Made by a program: the position numbers and the translations under genes. This document shows, in pieces, positions 33,449 to 41,948 of a stretch of DNA of 64,000 bases (position 1 is its first letter; every line of letters starts with the position of its first letter). Below the pieces are notes generated by a model, which saw nothing but the letters and a program-made list of their open reading frames with translations, had not been told where the DNA came from and ran no database searches. This DNA comes from Micromonospora ferruginea (GTDB lineage: Bacteria; Actinomycetota; Actinomycetes; Mycobacteriales; Micromonosporaceae). The DNA lies in NCBI RefSeq assembly GCF_013694245.2, contig NZ_CP059322.2:1980001-2044000 (forward strand), in the 5' to 3' direction.

Positions 33449-35316
33449 GTCCGGTGACCCTGGAAGCAGAGCGCACGCTGCGCGACGAGGACCTGACCGG
33501 GCTGGCGGAGCTGGCCGCCCAGCTACGGGTGGACGCGATCCGGTGCAGCACGATGGCCGGCTCCGGCCACCCCACCTCCAGCCTCTCCGCCGCCGACCTG
33601 CTCGCCGTGCTGGTCGCCCGGCACCTGCGCTACGACTGGTCCTACCCGGACAACCCCGGCAACGACCACCTGATCTTCTCCAAGGGCCACGCCTCCCCGC
33701 TGCTGTACGCGGTGTTCCGGGCCACCGGGGCGATCAGCGAGCAGGAACTGCTGGAGACGTACCGCCGGGCCGACTCACGCCTGCAGGGCCACCCCACCCC
33801 GGTCCTGCCCTGGGTCGACGTCGCCACCGGCTCGCTCGGGCAGGGCCTGCCGGTCGGCGTCGGCGTGGCGCTGGCCGCGCAGTACCTCGACCGCTCGCCG
33901 GCGCACGTCTGGGTGCTCTGCGGCGACGGCGAGACCGCCGAGGGCTCGATCTGGGAGGCGCTGGACAAGGCCGGCCACTACGGGCTGCGCAACCTCACCG
34001 CGATCGTCGACGTCAACCGGTTCGGCCAGCGCGGCCCGACCGAGCTGGAATGGGACCTGGACACCTACCGCCGGCGGGTGGAGGCGTTCGGCTGCCGGGC
34101 CGTCCTCGTCGACGGGCACGACCTCGACGCGGTCGACGAGGCGTACGAGCAGGCCCGGCACGCCACCGGACCGACCGTGGTGCTGGCCCGCACGGTCAAG
34201 GGCAAAGGCGTGCCCGAGATCGAGGACGACCCGTCCTGGCACGGCAGGGCGCTCGACCCCGAGCTGGCCGACCGGGCCGTGCGGGCGCTCGGCGGGCCGC
34301 GGCGGATCCGGGTCGCCGGACCTCGGCCGTTCGCCGTGCCCCGGACCGAACCGGTCGAGCACCGCCGGCCGGAGCTGCCCCGCTACGAACGCGGCGCGAA
34401 GGTCGCCACCCGGGACGCGTACGGCGACGCGCTGCGTGCCCTCGGCGCCGCCCGGCCGGACGTGGTCGCCCTCGACGGCGAGGTGGGCGACTCCACCCGG
34501 GCGGACCGCTTCGGCGAGGCGTACCCCGATCGGTTCTTCCAGATGTCCATCGCCGAGCAGCAGCTCGTCGCCGCCGCCGTGGGCCTGGCGGTCCGGGGCC
34601 GGCGGCCGTTCGCCGCCACCTTCGCCGCGTTCTGGTCCCGCGCCTACGACTTCATCCGGATGGCCGGCGTCTCCCGCGCCGACATCGCCCTGGTCGGCTC
34701 GCACGCCGGGGTGGAGATCGGCCCGGACGGCCCGTCCCAGATGGGTCTGGAGGACGTCGCCGCGCTGCGCGCGGTGCCCGGCTCCACGGTGCTCTGCCCG
34801 GCCGACGCGGTCTCCTGCGCGGCCCTGGTCGCCCAGCTTCCCGACCGCCCGGGCGTGGCCTACCTGCGCACCACCCGCGGGGCGTACCCGGTGCTCTACG
34901 GCGACGGCGAGCAGTTCCCGATCGGCGGCAGCCGGGTGGTCCGCGAGGGCGGCGACGTCGTGCTGCTCGGCGCCGGCGTCACCGTGCACGTCTGCCTCGC
35001 CGCCGCCGACGAGCTGACCCGCGAGGGGATCGACGCCCGGGTCGTCGACCTCTACTCGATCAAGCCGGTGGACCGGGAGCGCCTGCGGGAGGCGGTCCGG
35101 GACACCGGCGGCCGGCTCGTCGTGGTCGAGGACCACTACCCGGAGGGCGGCCTCGGCTCGGCCGTGCTGGAGGCGCTGGCCGACCTGGCCGAACCGGTCC
35201 GGGTCCAGCACCTCGCGGTGCGCGGGCTGCCCGGCTCCGGCACCCCGGCCCAGCAGCTCGACCGCGCCGGGATCGGCCCGCACGCGGTCGTCGCGGCGGC
35301 GCGCGCGCTGGCCTGA
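33445..35316 (+). CDS. tkt: Transketolase
   Basis: Thiamine diphosphate enzyme that moves two-carbon units between sugar phosphates in the pentose phosphate pathway. About 623 residues. The N-terminal TPP domain shows GSGHPTSSLSAADLLAVL, SKGHASPLLYAV and CGDGETAEGSIWEALDKAGH plus IVDVNRFGQRG; the pyrimidine domain FFQMSIAEQQLVAAAVGLAV; the C-terminal domain ARVVDLYSIKPVDRE. Start candidates are GTG at 33430, 33445 and 33454; 33445 overlaps the MFS stop and is preferred. This is an accessory form beside a transporter, not next to a transaldolase or zwf operon. Confidence 0.92.
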   Translation: MSPVTLEAERTLRDEDLTGLAELAAQLRVDAIRCSTMAGSGHPTSSLSAADLLAVLVARHLRYDWSYPDNPGNDHLIFSKGHASPLLYAVFRATGAISEQELLETYRRADSRLQGHPTPVLPWVDVATGSLGQGLPVGVGVALAAQYLDRSPAHVWVLCGDGETAEGSIWEALDKAGHYGLRNLTAIVDVNRFGQRGPTELEWDLDTYRRRVEAFGCRAVLVDGHDLDAVDEAYEQARHATGPTVVLARTVKGKGVPEIEDDPSWHGRALDPELADRAVRALGGPRRIRVAGPRPFAVPRTEPVEHRRPELPRYERGAKVATRDAYGDALRALGAARPDVVALDGEVGDSTRADRFGEAYPDRFFQMSIAEQQLVAAAVGLAVRGRRPFAATFAAFWSRAYDFIRMAGVSRADIALVGSHAGVEIGPDGPSQMGLEDVAALRAVPGSTVLCPADAVSCAALVAQLPDRPGVAYLRTTRGAYPVLYGDGEQFPIGGSRVVREGGDVVLLGAGVTVHVCLAAADELTREGIDARVVDLYSIKPVDRERLREAVRDTGGRLVVVEDHYPEGGLGSAVLEALADLAEPVRVQHLAVRGLPGSGTPAQQLDRAGIGPHAVVAAARALA

Positions 35317-35377
35317 CCGGCGTTTGCCACGAGCCCCGGCGGGTAGCCACGCTGCCGCCGCGACGGGAGGACCGACC

Positions 35378-35764
35378 ATGGCCGAATCGCAGTTCTACGC
35401 CCGGGTGGCCGCCCGGGCCGGGGTGCCGGAGACGACCGCCCGTGCCCTGACCGAGGCGACGCTGACCACGCTCGCCGAGCGGATCAGCGGCGGCGAGGCC
35501 ACCGACCTGTCCGCGCACGTCGCGCACGAGCTGCGCCCGCTGCTGGTCCGGGCCCGCGCCGAGGACGCGCAGCCCTTCGGGTACGACGAGTTCCTGCGCC
35601 GGATCGCCGAGCGGGCCGGCGCCACCCCGGCCGACGCCGAGCGCGGCGCGCGGGCGGTGCTGCAGGCGCTGCACCGGGTGGTCGGGCCGGCCGAGTTCGA
35701 CCGCGCCGTGGCCCAGCTCCCGCGCGAGATCGGCGAACTCGCCCAACCCGCGCCGAGGGTGTAA
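35378..35764 (+). CDS. DUF2267 domain protein
   Basis: A 128-residue helical protein, paralogue of the one at 9231-9629 (both contain ATLTTLAERI and a GGEA turn). ATG with CGGGAGG upstream (35364-35370). Its last codons GTG TAA lie within the terminal GGTGTAAGG of the repeat at 35758, so the repeat supplies the stop. Function unknown. Confidence 0.85.
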   Translation: MAESQFYARVAARAGVPETTARALTEATLTTLAERISGGEATDLSAHVAHELRPLLVRARAEDAQPFGYDEFLRRIAERAGATPADAERGARAVLQALHRVVGPAEFDRAVAQLPREIGELAQPAPRV

Positions 35765-35815
35765 GGCGGGGGCCCCGGTTAACGCATTCGGTAGAGGAGG
35801 GGGCCCCTCTTAACC
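35758..35815 (-). repeat. Dispersed 58-bp repeat, copy 2 (inverted)
   Basis: Same element as at 7952, in reverse orientation, with the CTACCGAATGC spacer. Its two ends provide the TAA stop of the DUF2267 gene (35762-35764) and the TAA stop of the convergent YchJ-like gene (35810-35812). The two GGGGGCCCC cores can fold into strong hairpins. Confidence 0.88.
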
Positions 35816-36199
35816 ACTCTCCCCGGAGACGTACACCCAACGGCCGTCCTCGCGGGTGAAGTGGCTCAGCTCGGCCAGCACGCCGGGGCGACCGCCCTCG
35901 CGGTAATGGGCCCGGAACCGGACCGTGCCGGCGCTGTCGAACAGGCCGCCCTGGCCGGTCTCCAGCACCTCCAGCCGGATCCAGCGGGTGCCGGGGTCCA
36001 GGTCCAGCCGGTCGGGGCGGGTGCGGGAGTGCCAACTGTGCCGCAGGTAGCCGGCGTCACCGAGGGCGAACGCGCTGAACCGGGACCGCATCAACGCCTC
36101 GGCGGTCGCCGCCGTCGCGGTGCCCCGGTGCACCGGAGCGCAGCAGTCCTCGTACGGCCGGCCCGATCCGCACGGGCAGGCCGCGCTCCGTGTCCCCAT
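35810..36199 (-). CDS. YchJ-like SEC-C motif protein (UPF0225)
   Basis: A 129-residue protein. The N-terminal SEC-C zinc motif CPCGSGRPYEDCCAPVH is followed by the YchJ core ALMRSRFSAFALGDAGYLRH and a C-terminal domain FDSAGTVRFRAHYREGG typical of the family. The role is unknown beyond zinc binding; some SEC-C proteins associate with translation or SecA. The gene is bracketed by two oppositely oriented copies of the 58-bp repeat, one of which forms its stop. Confidence 0.9.
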   Translation of the reverse strand: MGTRSAACPCGSGRPYEDCCAPVHRGTATAATAEALMRSRFSAFALGDAGYLRHSWHSRTRPDRLDLDPGTRWIRLEVLETGQGGLFDSAGTVRFRAHYREGGRPGVLAELSHFTREDGRWVYVSGESG

Positions 36200-36258
36200 C
36201 CGCCGATTCTCACCCACCGCCCGGGAGCGCACCGAGGAGGCCCCGCTCGACGCGCCAG

Positions 36259-36316
36259 TGTTAAGCGGGGCCCCCGCCTCTACCGAATGCGTTAAGCGGG
36301 GGCCCCTCCTTGCACC
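36259..36316 (+). repeat. Dispersed 58-bp repeat, copy 3
   Basis: TGTTAAGCGGGGCCCCC, spacer CTACCGAATGC, GTTAAGCGGGGGCCCC and terminal CCTTGCACC. It lies between the divergent YchJ-like and phosphotransferase genes, directly before the latter's promoter, and is inverted relative to copy 2. Confidence 0.88.
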
Positions 36317-36340
36317 CTGGCGGGCGGTGGGGCGGGGCAC

Positions 36341-36346
36341 TAGGGT
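36341..36346 (+). promoter_or_regulatory. -10 element of the phosphotransferase gene
   Basis: TAGGGT ending 9 bases before ATG 36356, predicting no leader or a leader of only two or three bases. Confidence 0.55.
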
Positions 36347-36355
36347 TCGGGGGCG

Positions 36356-37417
36356 ATGAGCGTGAGCCCGACCCGGCGTGACCTCGACCCGGAACAGGTG
36401 CGCCGCTACCTCGACGCCTCGCTCGGGCCGGCCGTCGAGGTGGTCGACTGCGGCCCGCTGGCCGGTGGCGGGTTCGCCGCGGTGTGGTGGGTACGCCTCG
36501 CCGACGGCCGTGACGTGGTGCTCAAGGTCGGGCCGCCACCGCACGTGCCGCTGCTGCGCTACGAGCGCGACATGATCGGCGCGGAGGCGCGCTACCTGCG
36601 CCTGGTGGCCACCCGTGCACCCGCGGTGCCGGCGCCGTCGCTGCTGCACCACGGCCGCCACGCCGAGCTGGGCGACTGGCTGCTCACCGCGCGCCTGCCC
36701 GGCCGTACCCTGTGGGACCTGAGCCGGGCCGGCGCGGACGTCGCGCCGCTGCGGGCGGAGTTCGGCCGGGCGCTGGCCGTGTTGCACGCCGTCACCGGCG
36801 ACCGGTACGGCTACGACGGCGGCCGGGCCGCCGCCCCGACCTGGCGGGCCGCCTACACCGCGATGGTGGACGACCTGCTCGCCGACGCGGCGGACTGGGC
36901 GGTGCCGCTGCCGGCGCCCGCGGCCCGGATTCGGGAGCTGGTCGCCCGGCACGCCGCCGTCCTCGACGTGGTGCGCCGTCCGGCGCTGCTGCACTTCGAC
37001 GGCTGGGCGGGCAACGTGCTGGCGGTCGACGGGCCGGACGGAACGCCCCGACTCAGCGGCCTGGTCGACGGCGAGCGGCACCTGTGGGGCGACCCGCTGC
37101 TGGACCTGGTTTCGCCGCTGCTGTTCCGCCGCGCCGAGGACGACCCGGACGACGCGCTGGTGCGGGCCTACCGGGCGGCGGCGCCGTTCGCGTGGGACGC
37201 CGACGTGCGGCGGCGGCTCGGCCTCTACCGGCTGCACCTCTATCTGCTGATGACGGTGGAGATGCCGAGCCGCGCGATCACCGCGGAGTCGGACCCGGGG
37301 CGGGTGGCGCGGCTGGCCGACCTGCTCGACGCGGAGCTGTCCGACCTGGCCGGGCCGGTCAGAGCCAGCCGGAGCGGCGGAACGACCGGTGCAACGTCAC
37401 CGCCAGCGTCGCCATGA
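36356..37417 (+). CDS. Aminoglycoside phosphotransferase (APH) family kinase
   Basis: A 353-residue kinase-fold enzyme. Catalytic loop HFDGWAGNVLAV (Asp and Asn of the H-x-D-x-x-x-x-N motif) and metal-binding LVDGERHLWGDPLLDL, in place of the more usual IDFE. The N-terminal lobe has DVVLKVGPPP with the ATP Lys. Such proteins phosphorylate small molecules from antibiotics to choline or fructosamine; sequence does not say which. The 3' end overlaps the convergent CorA-like gene by 59 bp. Confidence 0.88.
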   Translation: MSVSPTRRDLDPEQVRRYLDASLGPAVEVVDCGPLAGGGFAAVWWVRLADGRDVVLKVGPPPHVPLLRYERDMIGAEARYLRLVATRAPAVPAPSLLHHGRHAELGDWLLTARLPGRTLWDLSRAGADVAPLRAEFGRALAVLHAVTGDRYGYDGGRAAAPTWRAAYTAMVDDLLADAADWAVPLPAPAARIRELVARHAAVLDVVRRPALLHFDGWAGNVLAVDGPDGTPRLSGLVDGERHLWGDPLLDLVSPLLFRRAEDDPDDALVRAYRAAAPFAWDADVRRRLGLYRLHLYLLMTVEMPSRAITAESDPGRVARLADLLDAELSDLAGPVRASRSGGTTGATSPPASP

Positions 37418-38453
37418 GCAGCAGCGCGCCGCCGTAGCCGTAGCGCCAGTGCAGCTCCGGCATGTGCGCGAAGTTCATCCCGTAGATCCCGGCCACCGCG
37501 GTCTGCGAGGCGGCGATCGCCGCCCACGCCGCGATCCGACGCATGTCGTCGTTCTGCTCCACGGCGAGCTGCGCCAGCCGGGACTGCACCAGCGAGGTGA
37601 GCAGCTCGTCGTAGGCGCCGATCCGTTCCACCGCCCGGCTCAGCCCGTCGGCCACGGCGGTGAACCGGTGCCGCAGCGCGGCCGGCGGGCCGCCGTCGGG
37701 GGAGTCCAGCAGGTCGCGCAGCGGCGCGGTCAGCGGCAGCACCGCCCGCTTGAACTCCACCACCTCCCGTTTGAGCTGGTAGAGATGCTGGATGTCGGCG
37801 CCACGCTCGCGGGCGAAGACGCTCTCCTCGACCCGGTCCAGGTCGCGTTCCAGGTGCTCGGCGACCTCCAGGTACAGCTCGACCATCCGGGCGCAGACCG
37901 CGTATCCGACCGCCCACGGGCCCTGGGCCAGCACGTCCGGCCGGCGCTGCACCTCCTCGCGGACCGGGGCGAGCGCGCCGGTCGCGCCGTGCCGGACGGT
38001 CAGCGCGAACCGTTCCCCGAGGAACACCAGCACGTCGCCGGTGTCGACCACCTCGGAGGTGGCGGTCAGCTCGGCGTGCTCGACGTAGCCGGCGCTGCGC
38101 AGCACCAGCAGCGTCACGTCGCCGTAGCGCCGCACGGTGGGCCGGTGCCCGTCGGCGAGCGCCTGCTGCACCGCCGCCTCGTCCAGCCCGAACGTCCGCC
38201 CGACCGCGGCCAGCACCGCCGCGCCGGGCTCGTGCAGGCCGAGCCAGACGAAGGTACGCCGGCCGCGGCGCGCCCGGTCGTACGCGTCGGCGTAGTGCGG
38301 CCGGCCCGGCTCCCGCCGCCCCGCGACGTAGACCGCGCAGTCGACCACCGCGTCGGGGTTCACCCGGCGCTGTCGCGGCACGGTCGGCTCGTCGCGCCGC
38401 AGCAGCCGCCCCACGAGGCCGGGCAGCCGCTGCCGCCACCGGATCCGGTCCAC
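37359..38453 (-). CDS. CorA-like magnesium/divalent cation transporter
   Basis: A 364-residue protein with a large cytoplasmic domain and two C-terminal membrane helices joined by the selectivity motif YGMNFAHMPE. The long stalk helix (FKRAVLPLTAPLRDLLD) and DDMRRIAAWAAIAASQTAVA before the first helix are typical of CorA. GTG start with GGAGG 5 bases upstream. Confidence 0.92.
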   Translation of the reverse strand: MDRIRWRQRLPGLVGRLLRRDEPTVPRQRRVNPDAVVDCAVYVAGRREPGRPHYADAYDRARRGRRTFVWLGLHEPGAAVLAAVGRTFGLDEAAVQQALADGHRPTVRRYGDVTLLVLRSAGYVEHAELTATSEVVDTGDVLVFLGERFALTVRHGATGALAPVREEVQRRPDVLAQGPWAVGYAVCARMVELYLEVAEHLERDLDRVEESVFARERGADIQHLYQLKREVVEFKRAVLPLTAPLRDLLDSPDGGPPAALRHRFTAVADGLSRAVERIGAYDELLTSLVQSRLAQLAVEQNDDMRRIAAWAAIAASQTAVAGIYGMNFAHMPELHWRYGYGGALLLMATLAVTLHRSFRRSGWL

Positions 38454-38528
38454 CGCAACCTCCGCCCGCCCGGGAAACCGACGGCCTACCGTACGGTGCG
38501 CCGGGGCTCCGGCGGTGTCCGACCCACG

Positions 38529-39179
38529 TCAGCGGGCGGCGGTGGCGAAGACCACGATGTTGTCGGGATAGCTGCCGGTGCGCGGGTCGAAGCGCCCGCC
38601 GCAGGTGATCAGGCGGAGCCGGGCCGCCGCGCCGCCGCCGTACACCCGCTCGGTGGGGAAGCGGTTCTTCGGGTACGCGCCGACACCGTCCACGGTGAAC
38701 GCCGCGGTCCGGCCGTCGGCCCGGGCCACCCGGACGGTGTCGCCGGGGCGGAGCCGGCCCAGGTCGAAGAAGACCGCCGGGCCGCGTTGCGAGTCGACGT
38801 GCCCGACCAGCACCGCGTTGCCGGCCTGGCCCGGCGCGGGACCGGGGCGGTACCAGCCGGCGACCTCCGGGCGCTCCAGCGGCGGCACCTCCAGCGCGCC
38901 GTTGTCGTCGGTGGCGACCGCCACGACGTCGGCGTCGACGCCGATGCGCGGAATGGCGATCCGGACCGGCGTCGAGCGGGGCAGCGGCGGGCCGGCCGTA
39001 CCGGGACGCTCGGTGGCCGGTGCGGCGGAGGCGCCGGGTTGCGGCGGTGACGCCGAGGTGCTGCCGAGACCGGCCGAGACCAGTCCGACGCCCAGGGCGC
39101 CGGCGAGGGTGACGGCAATGACGACGACCGCGGTGCGCAGCCTCGCCGGCCCGCTCACCCGGCGGTTGGACGAGGACAC
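38529..39179 (-). CDS. Class E/F-type sortase
   Basis: Transpeptidase anchoring surface proteins. N-terminal membrane segment (AVVVIAVTLAGALGVGLVSA), Pro/Ala linker, then the sortase fold with catalytic His in VLVGHVDSQRG, Cys in LRLITCGGRFD and Arg in RTGSYPDNIVVF. Start: GTG at 39179 has GGAGG 8 bases upstream; the GTG nine bases earlier sits directly on that site. The next upstream gene encodes a membrane-tethered surface protein, its likely substrate. The family's D/E/F class is my judgement from length and motif order. Confidence 0.9.
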   Translation of the reverse strand: MSSSNRRVSGPARLRTAVVVIAVTLAGALGVGLVSAGLGSTSASPPQPGASAAPATERPGTAGPPLPRSTPVRIAIPRIGVDADVVAVATDDNGALEVPPLERPEVAGWYRPGPAPGQAGNAVLVGHVDSQRGPAVFFDLGRLRPGDTVRVARADGRTAAFTVDGVGAYPKNRFPTERVYGGGAAARLRLITCGGRFDPRTGSYPDNIVVFATAAR

Positions 39180-39256
39180 CGGTTCCACCTCCGTCCGACG
39201 TGGACGCGGCGCCCGCGCCGGTGGTCCGGCGCGGGCGACCCGCTCGGTGAGCCGTT

Positions 39257-39742
39257 TCAGGCGGTGGCGCCGGCCCGCCGCCGGCGACGGACGAGGAGGT
39301 ACGTCCCGCCGGCCAGCGCCCCGGCGGCGAGCGCGCCGCCCGCCACCAGCACCCCGGTGTCGCCGTCGCGGCCGCCGGCGCCTGCCTGGGCGCCGCCGAT
39401 CGGCGTGACGGTGAACGTGGCGCTGCCGCCGTCGCTGCCGTCGCCGCAGGTGGCGGCGACCGTGTACGTGCCGAGCGTGAACCCGGCGGTGAACAGTTCG
39501 GCGCTCAGCCCGCCGCCCGCGGCGGCCGTGGTGGACCGGACGTTCTGGTCGCGGTCCGGCCCGGTGACCCGGAAGATCGCGTCACCGGCGTTCGGGTTGC
39601 ACGTCGTGGTCAGCACGACCGTGCCGCCGACCGGAGTGGTGGCGGGTGAGACTCTGGTGTCCGCCAGCGCGGCGGCCGGGAGCAGCAGTGCGCCGAGGCC
39701 CACGCCGACCGCCGCCGTTCCGAGAAATGACTGTGCCTTCAT
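39257..39742 (-). CDS. Secreted surface protein, candidate sortase partner
   Basis: A 161-residue protein with signal peptide (cleaved near AALADTR), a small Ig-like domain with two cysteines (TTTCNPNAGD; VAATCGDGSD), a Gly-rich linker GGRDGDTG, a C-terminal membrane helix and RRRRR tail. There is no LPxTG; the polar stretch before the helix is the only place a sortase could recognise. Lies 78 bp upstream of the sortase gene in the same direction. Confidence 0.82.
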   Translation of the reverse strand: MKAQSFLGTAAVGVGLGALLLPAAALADTRVSPATTPVGGTVVLTTTCNPNAGDAIFRVTGPDRDQNVRSTTAAAGGGLSAELFTAGFTLGTYTVAATCGDGSDGGSATFTVTPIGGAQAGAGGRDGDTGVLVAGGALAAGALAGGTYLLVRRRRRAGATA

Positions 39743-39954
39743 CCGCGTCTTCCCTCACTTTTCGTCCGCTGTCTGCGTGGGACGTCGTTCGGGTGGCCAA
39801 CTCCGTGACTAGCACCGGTGTGGCCAACACTAGGAGGGTTGCGACGGTCACTGGGGGTAATTGAGAAATCTTCGTTGCCGTCCGGTGTTCCCCGTCTCGC
39901 CGCCGGACGCCGGACATGCCGGCACGCCGGACGCCGCAGCGGACAAACCCGGCG
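39743..39954. other. Intergenic region with a 9-bp direct repeat
   Basis: GTGGCCAAC occurs at 39793-39801 and 39820-39828, flanking ACTAG/CTAGT sequences, in the promoter region of the surface protein gene; TAGTGT on the minus strand (39828-39833) is a possible -10. The repeats could be activator sites. No coding signal. Confidence 0.45.
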
Positions 39955-40626
39955 TCACCGGGCCGGCGGCTCCGGCCGGACCAGCCCGGTGTCGTACGCC
40001 AGCACCACCGCCTGGATCCGGTCGCGCAGGCCCAGCTTGGTGAGGATCGCGGAGACGTGCGTCTTCACGGTGGCGGTGCTGAGGTGCAGCCGGGCGGCGA
40101 TCTCCGCGTTGGACAGCGCCCGCGCGGTCAACGTGAGCACCTCGACCTCGCGGGCGGTCAACGCGGCCAGGGCCCGCTCGGCGGTGGGCGCCGGGCCGGG
40201 CAGCCGGCCGGCGAACCGGTCCAGCAGTCGCCGCGTCACGGTCGGGGCGAGCAGCGCCTCGCCCCGGGCCACCACCCGTACCGCCTCCACCAGGTCGGCC
40301 GGGCGGGTGTCCTTGAGCAGGAAGGCGCTCGCCCCGGCCCGCAACGCGGCGTAGACGTGCTCGTCCACGTCGAACGTGGTGAGCATGACGATCCGGGCGG
40401 GGTTGCCGGCGGCCACCAGCTCACGGGTCGCGGCGATGCCGTCCCGCCGGGGCATCCGCACGTCCATCAGCACCACGTCCGGCCGGGTACGCGTCGCCAC
40501 CGCGACCGCCTCGACGCCGTCCGCCGCCTCGCCGACCACGGTCAGGTCGGGCCGCGCGTCGAGGACCATCCGCAGCCCGGTGCGGATCAGCTCCTGGTCG
40601 TCGGCGACCACCACCCGCACCGTCAC
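39955..40626 (-). CDS. Response regulator, NarL/LuxR type
   Basis: A 223-residue regulator; Asp55 in VVLMDVRMPRRDG is the phospho-acceptor, Lys in AFLLKDTRP; HTH LTAREVEVLTLTARALSNAE. GTG start with GGAGGAGG about 5 bases upstream. It follows its kinase by 41 bp. This is the third NarL-type kinase or kinase/regulator set in the window. Confidence 0.93.
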   Translation of the reverse strand: MTVRVVVADDQELIRTGLRMVLDARPDLTVVGEAADGVEAVAVATRTRPDVVLMDVRMPRRDGIAATRELVAAGNPARIVMLTTFDVDEHVYAALRAGASAFLLKDTRPADLVEAVRVVARGEALLAPTVTRRLLDRFAGRLPGPAPTAERALAALTAREVEVLTLTARALSNAEIAARLHLSTATVKTHVSAILTKLGLRDRIQAVVLAYDTGLVRPEPPAR

Positions 40627-40667
40627 CGGTTCCTCCTCCGTCCGCGACCGGTGGGTCTCGCCGGCCG

Positions 40668-41774
40668 TCACCGGGCCGCCCCCACCGGCAGGTCGGCGCG
40701 GACCCGGAAACCGCCGGACGGCAGCGGGCCGGCGTCGAGCGTGCCGCCGAGCAGCCGGGCCCGCTCCCGCATGCCGACGATGCCGCGCCCGCCGGTCGAA
40801 GTTGGCCGGCGGGTGGGCGCCGCGCCGTCGTTGACCACCTCCAGCCGCAGCACCCCGTCGCCGTACCGCACGTCGACGTCGGCGCGCGTGGCGTGCCCGT
40901 GCCGCAGCGCGTTGGTCAGCGACTCCTGCACGATCCGGTACGCCGACAGTTGCACCCCGCCGGGCAGCGTCTCGCAGTCGCCCGCCCGGCGCAGCGTCAC
41001 CGGCAACCCCACCGCACGGACGGCGTCGGCCAGCGCGTCGAGTTGCGCCAGTCGCGGCTGCGGCCCGTCCGGGTCGGACCCGTCGTCGGCGGTCAGCGCG
41101 TGCAGCATGGCCCGTAGCTCGGTCAGCGCCGACCGGGCCGCTGTGTTGATCGACCCGAGCGCGGCGCGTACCTGCTCCGGGTGCTGGTCGAAGACGTCCT
41201 CGGCGGCGACGGCCTGCACCGCGATGACCGCCACGTGGTGGGCGACCACGTCGTGCAGCTCCCGCGAGATCCGCTCCCGTTCGGTCGCGCGCACCTGCCG
41301 CTCCCACTCGCAGCGCCGCTGCTCCCGGGCGCGCATCAGCTCGCCGACCGACCAGCTGAAGCCGAGCGCGAACAGCGCGAGCAGCAGGTCGCGCCAGCCG
41401 CCGGTGACCAGCTTCCACGGCGTCGGCGCCGCCAGCAGGCCGAGCGCGACCAGCGAGAAGCGGGGCGGGCGCAGCCGGGCCACGTAGGACAGCGGCGCGG
41501 CCACCAGGCCGAGCCAGCCGAGCGCCGGGCAGAACGCCTCCAGGCCGACGCCGGCCAGCGCCGCCGCCGCCAGGGCGTACCCGGGTCGGTGCCGGATCCA
41601 CAGCAGACAGCTCGCCTGCAGCACGGCGAGGCCGACCGCGACAGCGGTCCCGCCCGCGGTGGCCGGGCGGGCGTCGGAGGTCAGCAGCACGAGCAGCGAC
41701 ACCACCAGGACGACGGTGGCGAGGCCGCCGTCGATCAGCAGCAGCGCGGTCCGGGAGCGGGACGGGCACCTCAT
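40668..41774 (-). CDS. Sensor histidine kinase (HisKA_3 class)
   Basis: A 368-residue kinase with four to five membrane segments at residues 8-135, then RERISRELHDVVAHHVAVIA with phospho-acceptor at about His174, N box ESLTNALRHGHATR and GRGIVGMRERARLLGG. Leaderless: TAGCAT on the minus strand (41782-41787) ends 7 bases before the ATG. Partner of the regulator at 39955-40626; divergent from a small membrane protein gene. Confidence 0.93.
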   Translation of the reverse strand: MRCPSRSRTALLLIDGGLATVVLVVSLLVLLTSDARPATAGGTAVAVGLAVLQASCLLWIRHRPGYALAAAALAGVGLEAFCPALGWLGLVAAPLSYVARLRPPRFSLVALGLLAAPTPWKLVTGGWRDLLLALFALGFSWSVGELMRAREQRRCEWERQVRATERERISRELHDVVAHHVAVIAVQAVAAEDVFDQHPEQVRAALGSINTAARSALTELRAMLHALTADDGSDPDGPQPRLAQLDALADAVRAVGLPVTLRRAGDCETLPGGVQLSAYRIVQESLTNALRHGHATRADVDVRYGDGVLRLEVVNDGAAPTRRPTSTGGRGIVGMRERARLLGGTLDAGPLPSGGFRVRADLPVGAAR

Positions 41775-41948
41775 GTCCCGGATGCTAGGCCGCCGGCCCG
41801 CCCGTGTTCATCGGCCGCGAGACGGAGATCCGGCCCGGTCCTGGTCCGCGCGACGGAGCGGGAAACCGGTCCGCGGCGTGATCCGCGCGACGTCAGGCCA
41901 GCCCTAGCGTGGTGGCAGTCGATTCCGCCGCACCGGAGGTACGCACCG

